A DNA stretch of 14,821 bases from the NCBI GenBank assembly GCA_022736495.1, contig DZCR01000080.1:1-14821 (forward strand). The letters are read 5' to 3'. Below, piece by piece: positions 14,298 through 14,821 of the stretch. Position numbers and translations under genes: made by a program. A model generated the notes under the pieces. The model saw only the letters and a list, made by a program, of their open reading frames with translations, had not been told where the DNA came from and searched no databases. Source of the DNA: Desulfobacca acetoxidans. GTDB lineage: Bacteria; Desulfobacterota; Desulfobaccia; Desulfobaccales; 0-14-0-80-60-11. Position 1 is the first letter of the stretch. Every line of letters starts with the position of its first letter.

Positions 14298-14821
14298 CTA
14301 TTTCCGTTTATTATAAACTATCCGATACACCACTCCGGCCTTGTCATCAGAAATAAAAATTGTGCCGTCGTCTTTGATCGAAATATCCACGGGGCGGCCC
14401 AGGGCGCCCTGGGGGGTAAGCCAGCCGGTAATGAAGTCCTCCGCGTCCAGGGGATTGCCGGCGGCATCCAGCTTGAAGCGCACGACTTTGTAGCCCGTGG
14501 GCTCGGTGCGGTTCCAGGAGCCGTGGTAGGCCACCAGGAGGTTATAGCGGTACTCTTTGTGCCACTCCCTGGAAAAAAAAGCGAGTCCCAAAGGCGCGGA
14601 GTGGGCCGGAAGGTCGATGAAGGATGGCATCGTCTCCTTGCAAAATTCCTGATGGGCGCCGGTGGGATCGAACTGGCCGTCGTGAAGACGTTTACCGTAG
14701 CACCAAGGCCAGCCGTAATTTTCTCCTGCAATGATGATATTGATTTCATCCGGGGGCAGGTTATCTCCCAGATAATCCCGGCCCATTTCCGTGGCCCAGA
14801 TATGCTGGCTGAGGGGATGGC
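14298..14821 (-). CDS. PQQ-dependent sugar dehydrogenase, C-terminal part (runs off the window)
   Basis: Beta-propeller oxidoreductase of the soluble aldose/sorbosone dehydrogenase group, which oxidises sugars with PQQ, usually in the periplasm. Only the last 174 or so residues are inside the window; the frame stays open to the right edge. Family features: WATEMGRDYLGDNLPPDEIN (final metal/PQQ-side loop), GENYGWPWCYG, AHSAPLGLAFF, AYHGSWNRTEPTGYKVVRF, and the closing propeller strands GRPVDISIKDDGTIFISDDKAGVVYRI. The start codon and signal peptide lie outside. It is upstream of the FecR-domain gene on the same strand. Substrate cannot be told from this part, and some members of the family lack a demonstrated PQQ activity. 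Confidence 0.9.
   Translation of the reverse strand, partial: HPLSQHIWATEMGRDYLGDNLPPDEINIIIAGENYGWPWCYGKRLHDGQFDPTGAHQEFCKETMPSFIDLPAHSAPLGLAFFSREWHKEYRYNLLVAYHGSWNRTEPTGYKVVRFKLDAAGNPLDAEDFITGWLTPQGALGRPVDISIKDDGTIFISDDKAGVVYRIVYNKRK

Overview
The window (14.8 kb) is bacterial chromosomal DNA, mostly GC-rich with dense housekeeping genes and a few AT-rich accessory patches. Three things fit a Desulfobacterota-type (deltaproteobacterial) anaerobe or microaerobe: a Bacillus-type iron-sulfur PurF, a B12-binding radical SAM protein with a DUF4070-like tail, and an orphan FecR-domain protein beside a PQQ-type dehydrogenase. This is an inference from protein flavour; no rRNA or other phylogenetic marker gene was recognised.

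Layout, left to right. An AT-rich edge holds a 48-codon membrane-anchor ORF (minus). cysS (minus) diverges from a small PC4/p15-like ssDNA-binding protein gene (plus), followed on the plus strand by an Fe/Mn superoxide dismutase and a histone-deacetylase-family deacylase. These converge on a minus-strand pair: purF and, 19 bp downstream, a small Cys-motif protein whose 3' end overlaps the deacylase gene tail to tail. About 1 kb without a supportable gene follows, with several hairpins and an extended -10 promoter in front of the B12/radical SAM gene (plus).

From about 8.3 to 9.8 kb is an accessory island: two copies of a composite palindromic repeat, in the same orientation, bracket a minimal nucleotidyltransferase (MNT) gene and an AT-rich gene broken by a one-base frameshift. 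The repaired second product ends in a HEPN/DUF4145-like helical region. This is the most unusual part of the window.

The right third is carB (minus, complete, without carA nearby), then a secreted FecR-domain protein and the C-terminal part of a PQQ-dependent sugar dehydrogenase, both minus.

Functionally, cysS, purF and carB are core metabolism (Cys-tRNA charging, first step of purine synthesis, carbamoyl phosphate for pyrimidines and arginine). The superoxide dismutase suggests exposure to oxygen stress. No complete defence system, CRISPR array, tRNA, rRNA, integrase or transposase was found. The MNT plus HEPN-like region is the only candidate for a toxin-antitoxin or defence-type system, and it appears decayed or mis-assembled here.
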